Source: Oppiella nova
Taxonomy: Eukaryota; Arthropoda; Arachnida; Sarcoptiformes; Oppiidae
NCBI GenBank assembly: GCA_905397405.1
Contig: CAJPVJ010000691.1
Coordinates: 1-21,352 of the forward strand
Direction of reading: 5' to 3'
DNA: 21,352 nucleotides
The notes beneath the pieces were generated by a model that was not told where the DNA came from, ran no database searches, and was given only the letters and a program-made list of their open reading frames with translations. This document shows positions 9,329 to 18,231 of this stretch, piece by piece. The first letter of the stretch is position 1. Every line of letters starts with the position of its first letter. The position numbers and the translations under genes are program-made.

Positions 9329-10580
9329 ATGCGATTATTAGGATATTTTTTATGTGTGTTCACTATACTGGTTATCTCAACCATTTATATCTATATTTAT
9401 TTAATTGTGTCAAACTATCTAAATAAACCCCTTTCGAGAAATTTTATATTTTCAAATGTATTTAATTTGATGTCCAATAATAAGCAAATAGGAAAATTTA
9501 AATTCAATATTCCATCAAACGATTACATACTAAACAAATATAATAACACATCCGATGAAGAATTGGATTCATTTCGGAATCGTTTAATAACGAGATTAAG
9601 ACGATCTGAATCTGATCTCATTAAGTATTTAACGTCTCAAAAAAATTACAATAATTTATATAACGTTAGATTCAATGGCAAAATCAATTCCTTGACTCCA
9701 AGTCTCAATTCCTTGTGTGATATTAATGTCAATATTCTTACGAAGTCTAGAAATTCCGGTTCTTTTAAAGACTTTCAATATAAAAGCATTTCTGGTGTAC
9801 TAAGTGATGACAATAACAGAAGAATGAGTGCCAACTGTGCCATTGTCTCGAGTTCTGGTTCTTTGATTGACTCTACTTTAGGCGAAGAGATTGATTCGCA
9901 CGACATTGTCATGAGATTTAATAACGCGCCGACACTTCGCTACGAGACAGATGTGGGCTCTAAGACCACAATCCGTTTACTTAACGCACAGATCCTATTG
10001 AATCCCAAATTCAACATTTTGTCACAAAATCTCTATAGAATTGGATTGAAGTTTGTGTGGGACTCATCTGATTATGACTTTGATGGCAATCAATGGTTTA
10101 ATAAAAGTCGAAAATTCTTTGAATCATATGAGAGACTGCTTAGAATATATCCAAATGAAACAATTGGTATATTAGATCCAAAAATGATTTGGAAATCTTG
10201 GGACTTATTGCAGAGATCGACAATGAACTCGATTCCTAAGAATCCTCCCACTTCTGGATTCTTAGGAATTATTGTTTTACTTAACATTTGCTCCAAAGTT
10301 GATATTTATGAATACATTCCTTCACTGAGATTGAGTGATAAATGCCATTATTATGACACCAAAATTGACAGCGGCTGTACATTCGGTCACTGGTATGTAC
10401 TGTAGATAGTATTATACAATAACCTGTAATTAATATGTAATCAAATATCTCTGTGTATATAGGCATCCATTATCGACCGAAAAGTTATATTTAATGGCAA
10501 TTAATGAATGCAATGAACGGGAATCTATAATTAAAGGAAAGGTATCCCTCAGAGGTTGTCAACATTTGAATTTGATTTAA
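9329..10580 (+). CDS. ST6Gal-type beta-galactoside alpha-2,6-sialyltransferase, 2 exons, 393 aa
   Basis: GT29-family Golgi enzyme that would transfer sialic acid from CMP-sialic acid to terminal galactose or GalNAc of glycoproteins. Exons are 9329-10392 and 10463-10580 (intron 70 bp, donor GTATGT). The protein is type II: short N-tail, membrane segment about 3-28, Asn-rich stem, then the catalytic domain. All sialylmotifs are present: L (about 168-217, starting with Cys170 in SANCAIVSSSGS and including VMRFNNAP), S (NPPTSGFLGIIVLLNICSKVDIYEY cut short: residues 306-329, Cys321), motif III HYYD (340-343), and VS His356 with Glu361. Those at S, III and VS point to the ST6Gal subgroup rather than ST3Gal or ST8Sia. 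It is closest in type to vertebrate ST6GAL1/2 and insect SiaT; I cannot separate these. An in-frame TAG at 9308 supports the ATG chosen. The gene is notably AT-rich. Confidence 0.92.
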
Positions 10581-10806
10581 AACGTTAAAAATGTATCACA
10601 AAATAATTTATTTAATTTAAAATGAAATATATGAAAGTACCAAATATTAAAATAATTGGTAAATTAAATGAGCACACAGTAGGACTTTTAAATTAATTAA
10701 ATATTTATTATTAACTTAAACTGTATATGAATTACAAAATTTGTGTTTAATTTGATTGTAAAACAAAAATAAATAGAATCAATGAATCAATGGTCAGATG
10801 AATGGT
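10581..10806. other. Convergent 3' spacer, sialyltransferase / INTS8
   Basis: AT-rich spacer with poly(A) signals on both strands: AATAAA at 10768-10773 for the sialyltransferase (+), and TTTATT at 10704-10709 and 10607-10612 for INTS8 (-). Using these would make the two 3' UTRs overlap by some tens to hundreds of bases. No coding sequence was seen. Confidence 0.55.
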
Positions 10807-13530
10807 TTAAAGGTAAGTGCGGGCGAAGATCCTCATGAGTCGACCTCTGCGGACGTCTGCGGCCTCTCTGAGCACGGGTTGACTGTTATTGGCGTTGAGT
10901 TCCAACTGACCGATCAGTTGAATGGCTTTAGTCTTGCGTTCGGTTTCGCCGCGTCTGGAGTGCAGGTGAATGAGGAACTCGAGGAGAGTTGTGTCCCAAA
11001 TGCACTCATATAAGTCATCGCACGAGTCATTGCACACCCGTTCCGACAGCGCTTTGAATGCGAGCGCATAGTTCGGTTCGCGGGTTAACTGATACAAGAG
11101 GGCCGCCTGTGTGTGACAGCACAGCCTAACGCAGCACTGAATCATTCGCTGAACTATTGGTTCCTCTTCTGAATACGAATTACTAAAACTCGTGAAGAAT
11201 TTCGTGTTAATCATCAAAACGAGTGTAAAGTATTTGATGGAATCGGCGTATAAGCCATCGATTAGACACAACTCTGCTCTACATCTCAATAAAAATACTT
11301 CATTTGGAGTTTGGTTCAGAAATTCGTCTAAAAGTTTGTTTAGAGTCGAGGAAACACTGTTTGCGTCGAGAGTTGAGCTCAAAGACTGGCTTAAAGATGA
11401 GGGCCACAGGAGAGCCAATTGAGGATCAATTGTGAGCTCTTGTGAAGGATTGTCTCGAATTAAGTTCAATATTCTCGATAAACACGATATGATTAGAGCA
11501 ATAAGTTCTGTCACTTTGAATTGAGACACAAAACTGACAAAAGAGTTGGAGAATGAAAGCGTGGAAACAGATGGAAGTGGCGCTAATTTCTTATTAGTGG
11601 GACCCGTGTTGGCAAACATATTGATAACCATTTCCCACAAGTCTTTAGCTATATTTGCGTTGGAGTTGGAAATGGGCTCAAAGGCGAGCCAACTGAGAGC
11701 TGACGAGAACTTAACTGTTGGAACCGATGTGTTGTAGATTTCTTTGAGTTTCTGTGGATATCTCTCCAACAGAAAAACACAACAGAGTTCAGTGAGTTGT
11801 GACCATTCCATCGCCCAATTCTTTATATCCTTTTGTGTCAGAGTCTTCACACACTTTGCCATCAGATTATAGTTTTGTCGCTCATCGACATCAGTCGTAT
11901 TGAAATGCTTCTCCAAATCAGTCCTCAATAGTTCCCAATTAATGGCTTTCGCTAACTCTGGTAATGAGAGCTGAATGTCTTCAAAGAGTGAGAGATATAG
12001 GACACGGGATTCGGTGAAGAGGTTAGCACTTCTCAGTTGGTTAGCTTTGGCGAGAATGAGATGGCATTTGTCGTATTGGCTTTGAGACAAGCCCTGCAAG
12101 TGTTTGTTTTGAGTCGTCGGTAGACTCCACTTGTTGTTAATCATTAGCGGATGCTTTTGTGTCTTTGAGACCAAACCTTGAATCACTTCCGGATCAGTGG
12201 CCTCCAGCAGAAGGAGTTCGGGGTCTTTAATGAGGTGGTCGTCGTCGCCGTCTATCTCTCCCTCTTCATACATCTCTGAATCGCTCGAATCGATCACTAT
12301 TTCTGTCACTTTATCGTCTGATTTACGAAATATTGTTTTATTCACCTCTTCGTCCAAACCCTTGATTCTGTTCGACAAGTATTTCGTGAGCCTTAAGAGT
12401 CGATTCTTCCGCCTATTGTCCACACATTTCTTGAATGCATTCACAAGAATCTTATGGATTTCGTTGACATCAACCAAATTCTCAAATATGGTTATGTCAG
12501 ACGTGTGTCCATTCATTATCTGTTCAATGGCTTCCTCCGCCTGTTTGTCAAAATCAATGATTTCGATGTCAATCGCCTGTCGCTTGGGATCTGATATTAG
12601 ATCTCGAGTAGAGCTCAAGAATTCATTCAAATGGATGTATTGACTCCTATTTCGCATTGAAATGGTTTCGAAATAAGTGTTGGATTTGTAATAATCTTCG
12701 CGAAAGAAAAACCATCGGCCGATGTCGTAGAGGATGTCATCCATGACATCATTGGTCGCTATTTTCACGCATTTACTCCAATCGCACACAAACTCATTGT
12801 CCGAAGTGTTGGTAAAGCATTCAAATGAAGGCATTATTACCTCTACTTTACTGCCCTTTTGCTTCTCTATTATCACTTTCTCGAGATCTGTCACAGCAAT
12901 CAAGTGCTGATCCATTAGTTTCTTGAGTAAGAGTTCGAGCGCTTCATTGGACACAAAACAGGGATCTATTTGTTGCTGAAGAGTGAGAGGAATTGGCGGT
13001 CCTTTCGGTGCTTTTGTCGGATAATTAGATTTTATAATATATCGCAAAATCCATCGATAATAGAGAATACAAGCGAATAGTTTACAACCGGTGGGACTCT
13101 TGTGTTGATCACAATAGCGGATCAGTTCGCTTAAGAGGAAGTCTTGTTGTGTCGGCGGAAGATTGTCCTCGAATTCACTCAAATCCCACTTCAAATGAGC
13201 CATTATTTTGAACGACAGGTGCCTTATGGCCGAACTCTTCTTGTTGTCCATCGCTTTCTTAATTGAGTCCACAGTTTGCTGTTGTAATGAAGTGGAGGAC
13301 AAGCCGTTTGTCTCATCGGTTCCGTTGGTGTTAGCGGCCAATGAAGACAAAGACGAGGAGGAAATGGTCAACGCGTTGGTCAAGAGTTGAGTAATCAATT
13401 CAAAGGGTTGTGGACTTGTTTTGTCCGTCAGATGCGAATCCAGAAGTTGTGGCTGAAGAACGAACTCAAACCACAGTGTTTTGGTCGATGTCTGCAAACC
13501 ATTGCTTTGAGATTCACTTGTGTCCGACAT
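10807..13530 (-). CDS. INTS8: Integrator complex subunit 8, intronless, 907 aa
   Basis: INTS8 is a helical-repeat (TPR-like) scaffold in the Integrator complex; it helps bring PP2A phosphatase to paused RNA polymerase II and is needed for snRNA 3' processing and promoter-proximal termination. Landmarks are the N-terminal WFEF (residues 20-23), the motif reported to mediate PP2A binding; AHLKWDL (111-117); NNKWSLP (about 465-471); AKDLWEMV; and a strongly conserved C-terminus around IWDTTLLEFLIHLHSRRGETE and IGQLELNA. Human INTS8 is about 995 residues, so this copy is shorter in the middle. An acidic, Ser-rich stretch at 413-431 (SSDSEMYEEGEIDGDDD) has no counterpart I recall. It is one uninterrupted 2.7-kb frame, the longest exon here, in a region where six of the ten protein genes have introns. 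The ATG at 13530 is close to the WFEF, as in the family. Confidence 0.93.
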   Translation of the reverse strand: MSDTSESQSNGLQTSTKTLWFEFVLQPQLLDSHLTDKTSPQPFELITQLLTNALTISSSSLSSLAANTNGTDETNGLSSTSLQQQTVDSIKKAMDNKKSSAIRHLSFKIMAHLKWDLSEFEDNLPPTQQDFLLSELIRYCDQHKSPTGCKLFACILYYRWILRYIIKSNYPTKAPKGPPIPLTLQQQIDPCFVSNEALELLLKKLMDQHLIAVTDLEKVIIEKQKGSKVEVIMPSFECFTNTSDNEFVCDWSKCVKIATNDVMDDILYDIGRWFFFREDYYKSNTYFETISMRNRSQYIHLNEFLSSTRDLISDPKRQAIDIEIIDFDKQAEEAIEQIMNGHTSDITIFENLVDVNEIHKILVNAFKKCVDNRRKNRLLRLTKYLSNRIKGLDEEVNKTIFRKSDDKVTEIVIDSSDSEMYEEGEIDGDDDHLIKDPELLLLEATDPEVIQGLVSKTQKHPLMINNKWSLPTTQNKHLQGLSQSQYDKCHLILAKANQLRSANLFTESRVLYLSLFEDIQLSLPELAKAINWELLRTDLEKHFNTTDVDERQNYNLMAKCVKTLTQKDIKNWAMEWSQLTELCCVFLLERYPQKLKEIYNTSVPTVKFSSALSWLAFEPISNSNANIAKDLWEMVINMFANTGPTNKKLAPLPSVSTLSFSNSFVSFVSQFKVTELIALIISCLSRILNLIRDNPSQELTIDPQLALLWPSSLSQSLSSTLDANSVSSTLNKLLDEFLNQTPNEVFLLRCRAELCLIDGLYADSIKYFTLVLMINTKFFTSFSNSYSEEEPIVQRMIQCCVRLCCHTQAALLYQLTREPNYALAFKALSERVCNDSCDDLYECIWDTTLLEFLIHLHSRRGETERKTKAIQLIGQLELNANNSQPVLREAADVRRGRLMRIFARTYL

Positions 13531-13895
13531 TTCATACCAATTCAGTGATCATTCAATTGATCAACAAATGGTTAATTCAATGATATTTTGTTTACAAACA
13601 GTCAATGCCTGCTAAGAATTTGTCAGACATTCACACATCACGTAACGTAATGGGAGTGGGGGTGGGGTTCGCAGTGAACGCAAGAATGCGAGCAAATGGT
13701 TGTGAAAGCCTTTCACTGAAAGGGAATGAAAGGGAATTCCAAATGATAACATCGTTCATGAATCGACTCATTTGGCAACAAAAGCGCGAATCAATGAATG
13801 AGTTGTGCTTTGAATGAGTGTTGGATTTGATTGTGATTTGCATTCATTGGACACCAAATCAGTTGTGTTGGAGGTGTTGGACGTGAACACAAGAC
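13531..13895. promoter_or_regulatory. Divergent promoter region INTS8 / GINS2
   Basis: 365 bases with no coding sequence. A forkhead-like TGTTTAC lies at 13589-13595, and a short G-rich run (about 13651-13668, GGGAGTGGGGGTGGGG) may act as a GC-box-like element. GCGCGAAT (13784-13791) matches the complement of the E2F consensus TTTSSCGC at 7 of 8 bases, plausible for a replication gene. The 3' half is full of TGAATG/CATTCA words. Confidence 0.55.
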
Positions 13896-14438
13896 ATGGA
13901 TTTCTGTGAGTTCTTGGCGGAGGAGTCGCTCATTGAGATCATACCGCTCTTCAAGTACAACAAAGCACTGAATCTAATCAGTGGTGACTTCGGGCCGTTC
14001 CAGCCCTCCATTCCGGTTCGGGTGCCGCTGTGGATGGCATTCAATCTTCACCGCCAGAACAAGTGCACCATTCGAGTGCCCCAATGGATCCAAGACCTGC
14101 CACTCCTTCAGGACCAACAGGAGACCGACAGCGAGAAACTCATACCAATGCCCGACAATCACTGGCGAGAAGTACTGAAACTCTTGGAGCAAGAGTTCAA
14201 CTCTTCGGTCAACTGTTCCGAACTCATTGAACGCCGAGAAGCCATTCTGCGGCTGTCGGCCCACCAGCTGTTCCGAGTGGCGCAACACAAACACCAGCTC
14301 TTCATCGGTGACGTCACTCTCAACGACGCCACCAAAGCTGAGTTGCACTCAATTAAGCCATTGATTCAGAAGTGCTTCAGACATCTGCAGGAATTGAGGA
14401 CCACTTTGGATGACACCAAACATAACACTCAGATGTAG
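13896..14438 (+). CDS. GINS2: GINS complex subunit Psf2, intronless, 180 aa
   Basis: Psf2 is one of four GINS subunits; GINS joins CDC45 and MCM2-7 to form the CMG replicative helicase in the nucleus. The protein opens with CEFLAEESLIEIIPLF, followed by GDFGPFQPSIPVRVPLWMA (residues 30-48), where relatives have a near-identical GPF-P-PV-VPLW block. IPMPDNHW (about 83-90) and RLSAHQLFR start the C-terminal helices, ending in LQELRTTL. Length matches the family (human 185). The ATG gives the canonical start with nothing missing. GC content is high for the window. It is divergent from INTS8 and convergent with BRD8. A poly(A) signal AATAAA is at 14568-14573. Confidence 0.96.
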   Translation: MDFCEFLAEESLIEIIPLFKYNKALNLISGDFGPFQPSIPVRVPLWMAFNLHRQNKCTIRVPQWIQDLPLLQDQQETDSEKLIPMPDNHWREVLKLLEQEFNSSVNCSELIERREAILRLSAHQLFRVAQHKHQLFIGDVTLNDATKAELHSIKPLIQKCFRHLQELRTTLDDTKHNTQM

Positions 14439-14567
14439 TCCATTATGACCTCCGAAGCAACCCATGTCTCGAACCCAAGACTTGTTTTGTAATTATTTTG
14501 TAAAATTTAATAATAATTATATCAAAAGTGGAAGAAATGATGAAAAGCTCTCATTTGCAGACAATTC

Positions 14568-14595
14568 AATAAAAATCAAGTTTTAATACTTTATT
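14568..14595. terminator. Poly(A) signals of GINS2 and BRD8
   Basis: AATAAA at 14568-14573 (+) is 130 bases after the GINS2 stop. TTTATT at 14590-14595 is AATAAA on the - strand, about 125 bases after the BRD8 stop. The signals nearly meet, so the two 3' UTRs probably overlap slightly. Confidence 0.6.
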
Positions 14596-14717
14596 ACGAA
14601 ATACAGTCATTGAATGGGAATTGGAGTCAAAAAAATAGTTGACTTATATTACTAAAGTGTTGCAAACATTTAGTGTGATTCACAGAATCAATGTTTGGCC
14701 ACAAAATCAAGTCTTGT

Positions 14718-17389
14718 TTAAGTCTTCTTCTTCTTGGTCACAGACTTTGTAAGACTGGAAGCGTTGGAATCGGTGTCAGTGGAGGCGCCTCTGCTTTTGC
14801 GGCGAATAGACATCTCATTCTGTTGACACATAATTTGGTTAATTGTACGGTAAGTGAAAATAATAACTCATATCATATCATACCTCGGGACCAACTGGAG
14901 TGGCAATGATGGGCGCATTACTTCTTCGGCCGCGATCTCTTAGTTTGGAATCATTACTGCTTTGATTGTCTTGTTTTTTGGTATCAATGTTGGCAATGAA
15001 GTCCTCGATGCTAGCGATGGTGTCCTTCTGCATATCGACAGCCATTTTGTGGACGTCATGGTTGGCGTTGTTAAACATAATGGCGTTTTGGAACATCAGA
15101 AGAATATCTCTCTGGTATTCAATGGTTGTGCGAACGACTCCGCCCTCAACGCGCTTCTTAATGCTGTTCAGATCCATAGGCCGGCGAACGATCTCCTCAT
15201 AGCCTTTGGCCTCAGTTTCGGTGACGGGATGCGAGAAAAGCGATGCATTCTTATGAGCGCTGATGAGTCTCCAGTTAACCATCACTGCCTTCTTCCACGT
15301 CTTATACTCTTTAGAATCGCTTTCTTTCATGTCTTCCGTTCGCACCGAAGCCGGACTGTTAGGAATGGTATCATTGGATGCAGAGGTCGCCGGCATCTTG
15401 GCGTCCATCGACTCTTCACTCATCGATGTCTCAGTCGTGTCGTCAACTGATCCGCGCTTCTTAACTGCTTGTGGAGTATTAGCGGCCGACTGGTCGCTCA
15501 CTTCAGTCGAGTCATCGTTTGCTGATTTGGTGTCTTTGAGAGCCACTCGACGACTGGACCTTCGAGTGACTGTCGGAGTAATATTCAAAGGCGTCAGTGT
15601 TTTCCGGACCCTTTTGTTGGGTCGAGTCAATGGTGTCCTCTGATTGGAATCTTCTGCCACTGAACTCGAAGTCGAATCCATTGGTTCTTCTTTAACGACG
15701 GGTTTCCCGCTTTCTTTGTGTTGCGATTCTTCGTCAGCCAACGCATCCATTATTTCCTGTTTAATCGACACATTTTCAGCCGTCTCTTCGGGTTTCTTCT
15801 CAACTGATTTCTCCCTTTCCTTGTCGTCAGTCTTTTCAGCCAAATGTTTGTCTCCTTTTGATTCATCCGTTTTATCTTTACTACGAAGCGATCGTTCATT
15901 AGATTCCTCTCTTTTATGCACTTCTTCTCCCTTTTCTGAGTCTTTCTTTGAATCCTTAGTTTTATTCTTCGAACTAATGGTTCGCTTTTCTTCAGAAGTG
16001 GTCCCAGAAGTGTTCAATTGGTCACACTTTTCAGGCGTTTGTTTCGATTCCTTATTCGATACCATTATCTGTGTCTTTGATTCCAATGCCTTCACTTCAG
16101 TTGTCGTAGTCTTTGGTTTCACAGTATTCGGTGATTCCAGAAGTTTTGACAGTTTAGAGGACTCGACGGCAGTCTTGGATTCGTTTTGAGCACCACTTTC
16201 GGCGCTCACATCACTCTTACTCGGAGTGCTATTTCCGACGGTTAAGTCATTTTTATCTGAGCTCTTAAGCGGCGATTCCGTTGTCTTTTCTGGTGTCGAG
16301 TGTATTGACGGACGCCTTGAAATGGGAGTCAAAGGACTCGAACTCTTTTGTCGGTTAAATGGGTTCGTGAGACCAGACTTTGTTGGAGATAATAGTGTGG
16401 GCGTCGATGGGGTCGGACTCTGTAGTAAAGACGTGAGAAGTGGTGACGTCGATGGCGATGGTGTGACGGGCGCCGGCTTCTCGACGGTTTGCTTTTGTGC
16501 AGTCGATTGAGTGATGTTTCCATCGCTTTCGACCTCCACTTTGAGCGGTTCAATGAGTGGTGATTTGACCGCACTTTCGGCAACTGTTGCGTTAGCGATG
16601 GTCTGCGAGGGGACGGGCATTGCGGGCGTCGATGGTTTATGTCTGGTGGCAAACGTGCCTTTTCTGGTCATCTGCGCGATCTTCACGTTCCTCTCCTCCA
16701 ACCACTTCTTGTGCTCCACTTCTCTCTCCTTTTCCTTCGCCTCCTTCTCCTTAATCTCAGAACAGAGCTCTTGAACCCTCTTGTCGTCCATTTGGTTAGT
16801 CTTCAGTAACTCTAAGTCTCGCTTCACTCTCGCAATCATCTCTCTCTCCATTTGTGTCTTTTGTCTCAACTCTTCGATGCGTTGTTTCGTGAGATTCCTA
16901 ACGATAACCGTTTGCGGCGTCTCTTCGCCTCTTTCGCTGCGCTTTCGTCTGAAACAGCAATCAATTCATGAATGAATGCATCAAACAATGCGTTCAAAGA
17001 GTGGTTACTTCGGAGTGTCGGTCTCTATCTTCTCGAGCAACTCCTGGTACTGAATCGCACAGTACTTCTGGTGATACCAGTCCTGCGGTCGGTTCGGCTC
17101 ACAGAACGACTTCATCGGACGACTCACTGAACTCCTGTTTCACACATAAAGACAGACACGGATTAGACACCACGTGACACTACTGCCAGTCATGGCATAT
17201 GAGACCAGTTCTGGTCGCCACTCTTGAGGACACTGGAGGCGAGACATAACTTCTCTCGTGTCGACCACTCGTCGATGGGAACCACACGAAGACGACTCTC
17301 TGCGGCAATGGATTCAAAGCATTAGACAATTGTCGAGAAACATAAGCAAAACAACCAATACTTAGATTTGATGGCGAATTGACACTCAT
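14718..17389 (-). CDS. BRD8: Bromodomain protein BRD8 (TIP60/NuA4 subunit), 5 exons, 804 aa
   Basis: BRD8 is a chromatin-reading subunit of the TIP60 (NuA4) histone acetyltransferase/EP400 complex; nuclear. Exons are 17389-17362, 17299-17206, 17134-17009, 16948-14884 and 14819-14718; introns are 62, 71, 60 and 64 bp. Phase holds across all of them, for 805 codons. A SANT-like N-terminal module (about 18-76) has EWSTREKLCLASSV, KSGDQNW and PQDWYHQKYC, followed by TPKRKRSERGEE and a charged coiled coil (about 95-165). Residues about 170-620 are a low-complexity Ser/Thr/Pro then Lys/Glu/Asp linker with KQEI and KEEP patches. One bromodomain (about 630-735) carries PMDLNSIKK and the acetyl-lysine Asn709 in MFNNANHDV. 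The last exon ends in a basic KKKK tail. Exon 1 is only 28 bases; I set it from phase and the conserved start, so it is the weakest call. Confidence 0.92.
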
Positions 17390-17738
17390 TTGTGACTAAT
17401 TGTGACAATAGTTTGCAATGAAAGCCGTAATCCTTTGCAAAGTCTATTGAAAACGCATTTATTTATTGATTGCCTTTTCATTCAAAAAAGTCATCCATTC
17501 GTCCATTCATTACATAAATGACGTTAACTTCCCATTCATTGAGTCATTGAATGCAACACTCATTCAATTGATTGATAAACGCGTTGATCACGGATTTGAC
17601 AGCAATTGGTGTCAACTGTTAGACACAAATTGCATTCAATGCACGTTAGATAACATTGAATTGTACTGCGATTACGAGTGATCAAGTAAACAGTGAGTGA
17701 ATGCATTAGTGGTGCGGTTGTAGTTGTACTTTCACCCA
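17390..17738. promoter_or_regulatory. BRD8 upstream region and tRNA 5' flank
   Basis: 349 bases with no convincing coding sequence. It should hold the BRD8 promoter on the - strand and the flank of the tRNA on the + strand. It is dense in TGAATG/CATTCA words and includes the 11-mer AGTCATTGAAT (17542-17552) inside an AP-1-like TGAGTCA (17540-17546), plus the palindrome CTTTGCAAAG near 17433. An open frame across about 17466-17681 lacks any similarity I recognise. Confidence 0.5.
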
Positions 17739-17810
17739 TCCGATGTGGTCTAGTGGCTAGGATATCTGGCTTTCACCCAGAAGGCCCGGGTTCGATTCCC
17801 GGCATCGGAG
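17739..17810 (+). tRNA. tRNA-Glu (anticodon TTC)
   Basis: A complete 72-base cloverleaf with no intron. The acceptor stem TCCGATG pairs with CATCGGA, and G17810 is the discriminator base. The anticodon stem TCTGG/CCAGA encloses CTTTCAC, with anticodon TTC at 17772-17774. The T-arm is CCGGG-TTCGATT-CCCGG. Internal Pol III promoter boxes are intact: A box TGGTCTAGTGG (from about 17745) and B box GGTTCGATTCC (from about 17789). A T6 terminator follows two bases after the gene. It sits alone between BRD8 and RNF139, opposite to both. All stems pair, so it is probably functional; no CCA is encoded, as expected in eukaryotes. Confidence 0.97.
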
Positions 17811-17811
17811 C

Positions 17812-17871
17812 TTTTTTGCACTTTTTGGACACACTTTTTGCACTTTTTTGCACTTTTTTGACACACTTTTT
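17812..17871 (+). repeat. Six regularly spaced T-tracts behind the tRNA (Pol III terminators)
   Basis: T-tracts of 5-6 bases begin at 17812, 17822, 17835, 17844, 17854 and 17867. The units between them are GCAC or GACACAC variants, so the block is a degenerate tandem repeat of CACTTTTT. The first tract is the normal Pol III terminator; the others could act as backups. Mean spacing is 11 bases. Confidence 0.85.
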
Positions 17872-18231
17872 ATGCTCAACACAATATTGCACTCCAATAA
17901 TAACTATAAACAGGTATATCTGACAAAGATATTAAATTTTATTTAAAAATTATTTAATTTCAACAAAATATAGACTAAACAGATATTTAAATACAGCGAC
18001 AATATGAATACAAAACCAAATTATAGATTACATTTGAAATGATAAAAAGTCAATACATTATTTGATTATCGGATTTCACATATGATTTCACAATGATTTC
18101 GATATTTATTTTCCAAAAAGAGATGAATTAATATATTTTACTTAATGACAAAACAAATCCAAATAAAGATAAATAAATACAAAATATAGTTTCAAAATAT
18201 ATTTAAATTCATTTCATTTATCACTTTGGAC
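17872..18231. other. AT-rich spacer and RNF139 3' UTR
   Basis: No coding sequence was seen. TTTATT at 18105-18110 reads AATAAA on the - strand, 122 bases after the RNF139 stop, and is the likely poly(A) signal; another copy is at about 17938-17943. The rest is featureless AT-rich DNA. Confidence 0.55.

Noticed and set aside
8958-10806. Horizontal transfer of the sialyltransferase from a microbe or vertebrate host
   Set aside because: The gene has a spliceosomal intron, animal-type sialylmotifs and local AT-rich composition; insects have related genes, so vertical inheritance is simpler without a phylogeny.
14962-16774. Series of long + strand open frames opposite BRD8 (up to 181 codons)
   Set aside because: They arise from the Ser/Lys/Glu codon bias of the BRD8 linker; content is Ser/Val/Phe-rich without domains, while the - strand encodes a clear bromodomain protein.
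17466-17681. 71-codon open frame between BRD8 and the tRNA
   Set aside because: No ATG at its start, no recognised motif, and made of CATTCA-rich spacer sequence.
17401-17738. Mobile-element remnant in the TGAATG/CATTCA-rich spacers
   Set aside because: No terminal inverted repeats, target-site duplications or transposase-like frames were seen; only short recurring words.
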